A model generated the notes under the pieces. It worked only from the letters and a program-made list of their open reading frames with translations. It was not told the origin of the DNA and did no database searches. A stretch of DNA of 64,000 bases from Aliihoeflea sp023389195 (GTDB lineage Bacteria > Pseudomonadota > Alphaproteobacteria > Rhizobiales > Rhizobiaceae). The first letter of the stretch is position 1. Each line of letters begins with the position of its first letter. A program made the translations under genes and the position numbers. The DNA is taken from assembly GCA_023389195.1 (NCBI GenBank), contig JAEWET010000004.1:1-64000 (forward strand). The letters run 5' to 3'. Positions 62,961-64,000 of the stretch are shown piece after piece.

Positions 62961-63956
62961 ATGGCGTCAAGACAATCCGGCGGAACGGGATATTCCCGCC
63001 GCATCATCCTGCTCGCACTCGGCATCGTCGTCGTCGTCATCGGCTACACCTATGGCTGGAATTATGCGGCAGATCGGCTCGTGGCCGAGGCGAATGCGCG
63101 CGTCGCAGCGCTCAACGCCAGCGGGCGCAGGGCGAATTGCGAGAATGCCGAAGCACGCGGCTACCCGTTCCGCATCGGGCTCTTCTGCCGCTCGATCATG
63201 TATGTCGATGCGCCGTCGGGCATCGCCGTGCGCACGGGCGCCTTCCGCTCGGCCGCGCAGGTCTACCAGCCGCAACGTGTCGTTGGCGAACTCGACGGCC
63301 CGGCGATCATCGAGTTTCCGGGCATCAACGCGCTGGAGGTAAGCTGGGAGGAAATGCGGGCAAGTTCGCGCCTCGCCTCGCCGCGCCCCGACATCGTTTC
63401 GGTCGAAGCCACCAAGATTGACATCGGCCCCGATTCGGCTCCCGCCGGCCAGCGCCCCGCTGCCTCGGCCGATCGCGCCGAGTTTCACATCCGTCCCGCC
63501 GGAACCGGGTCGGACGTCGCCTGGCGCTTCGAGCGGCTGTCGCTCGATCCTGACCTTTTGGGTCAAGGCACGCTGCCGCTGATCAGCGGCGAAGCGGATT
63601 TGCATTTCCCCGTCGATCCGGTGCCGGCGTTTTCAGGACGCGGGCTGCGCGGCCTTGCAACGGTCGTCAACTCAATGGTGATCCGCACTGCCGGCAACGA
63701 GACGGCGGCACGGGTGGAAGGCCCCTTCTCGATCGACGAAGCCGGGCTGATCGACGCGGAGCTGTCGCTATCGGTCGAGAACCCTCAGGTGTTCGCGCAG
63801 ATCATGGCCGAACTGTTTCCGGCCGCGCGAGACCAGATCCGGCTCGCGGTCGCCGGCGCAGCGATGCTCGGAGACAATCCCAGCCTGCCGATGCGGATAT
63901 CGAAAGGCAGGGTGTCCATCGGTTTCCTGAACCTCGGGACGCTGTCGCCGCTCTAG
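62961..63956 (+). CDS. DUF2125 family protein
   Basis: A 331-residue protein restricted to alphaproteobacteria. One N-terminal span (about 14-34) is followed by a periplasmic beta-rich domain with the early motif CENAEARGYPFRIGLFCRSI (two Cys) and the later GLIDAELSLSVENPQVF. Function unknown. GAGG precedes ATG 62961. Its stop overlaps that of the gene on the opposite strand at the window edge. Confidence 0.92.
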   Translation: MASRQSGGTGYSRRIILLALGIVVVVIGYTYGWNYAADRLVAEANARVAALNASGRRANCENAEARGYPFRIGLFCRSIMYVDAPSGIAVRTGAFRSAAQVYQPQRVVGELDGPAIIEFPGINALEVSWEEMRASSRLASPRPDIVSVEATKIDIGPDSAPAGQRPAASADRAEFHIRPAGTGSDVAWRFERLSLDPDLLGQGTLPLISGEADLHFPVDPVPAFSGRGLRGLATVVNSMVIRTAGNETAARVEGPFSIDEAGLIDAELSLSVENPQVFAQIMAELFPAARDQIRLAVAGAAMLGDNPSLPMRISKGRVSIGFLNLGTLSPL

Positions 63957-64000
63957 TTTTTCTTCGCCGCCTGCCGTCCAAAGTCCGGCGCGTCGACTTC
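63953..64000 (-). CDS. 3' end of an unidentified gene (partial)
   Basis: On the minus strand an open frame enters from the right edge and ends with EVDAPDFGRQAAKKN and a TAG whose bases overlap the DUF2125 stop. In related genomes a prephenate/arogenate dehydrogenase gene often lies here, but 15 residues are too few to confirm it. Confidence 0.45.
   Translation of the reverse strand, partial: EVDAPDFGRQAAKKN

Overview
The window is chromosomal core DNA of a high-GC alphaproteobacterium (about 65% GC by eye), most likely order Hyphomicrobiales (Rhizobiales), near the Phyllobacteriaceae/Brucella group. The evidence is the rhizobial gene orders (lysC-ptsP-prfA-prmC, comF-grxC-nitrilase-DUF1178, argH-lipoprotein-lysA-TIGR02302), an Omp25-type porin, the alphaproteobacterial families DUF4167, DUF2125 and CpdR, a CtrA-type box and an alphaproteobacterial rRNA leader. 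No sequence search was possible, so the genus is open.

Layout. 1-0.4 kb: minus-strand leader and tandem promoters of an rRNA operon whose 16S gene lies just outside the left edge. 0.6-4.1 kb: an M23 endopeptidase and an L,D-transpeptidase facing each other across a shared terminator. 4.2-9 kb: ClpB behind a heat-shock promoter, DUF4167, PrmC. 9-13.7 kb: PrfA, PtsP and LysC, read as lysC-ptsP-prfA-prmC. 13.8-16.4 kb: a two-gene ABC-2 exporter divergent from UbiG. 16.6-19 kb: comF-grxC-nitrilase-DUF1178. 19-24.1 kb: a methyltransferase, an orphan Flp pilin with a small membrane protein, and the ppi-argJ-GNAT-mutT operon. 24.3-32 kb: SecA, an MFS transporter, a flippase/CelD-like/small-membrane-protein module and an aldo/keto reductase. 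32.4-40.5 kb: tRNA-Leu(CAA), YqaA-DsbB, a GrpB-fold protein, an HNH protein, a DNA glycosylase, GluQ, an EamA exporter, YihY, and a HIG1-PduO-rhomboid cluster. 40.7-43.4 kb: EtfBA and a 3-hydroxyacyl-CoA dehydrogenase. 43.5-50.8 kb: a porin, a diguanylate cyclase and a full branched-chain amino-acid-type ABC importer. 50.9-57.3 kb: TlpA, ArgH, an LptM-like lipoprotein, LysA and a TIGR02302 protein. 57.4-64 kb: cpdR-hpt and ftsEX on either side of a CtrA-type box, then YdcF, PlsC, ChaC, DUF2125 and the tail of another gene.

The genes are mostly housekeeping: translation termination (PrfA with its methylase PrmC), lysine and arginine synthesis (LysC, LysA, ArgJ, ArgH), envelope growth and division, protein export and folding, and fatty-acid/amino-acid catabolism through ETF. 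Several starts are TTG codons behind strong Shine-Dalgarno sequences.

No phage, integrative element, CRISPR array, toxin-antitoxin pair or recognisable defence island is visible, and I do not see a clearly new multi-gene system. The most interesting signals are small: a perfect CtrA-type box between cpdR-hpt and ftsEX, a 92-bp inverted-repeat element whose edge supplies the stop codon of mutT, a 36-bp perfect inverted-repeat element, and two copies of a G/C-rich palindromic repeat. Long open frames antisense to clpB, ptsP, secA, etfBA and others are shadows of GC-rich coding DNA and were left out.
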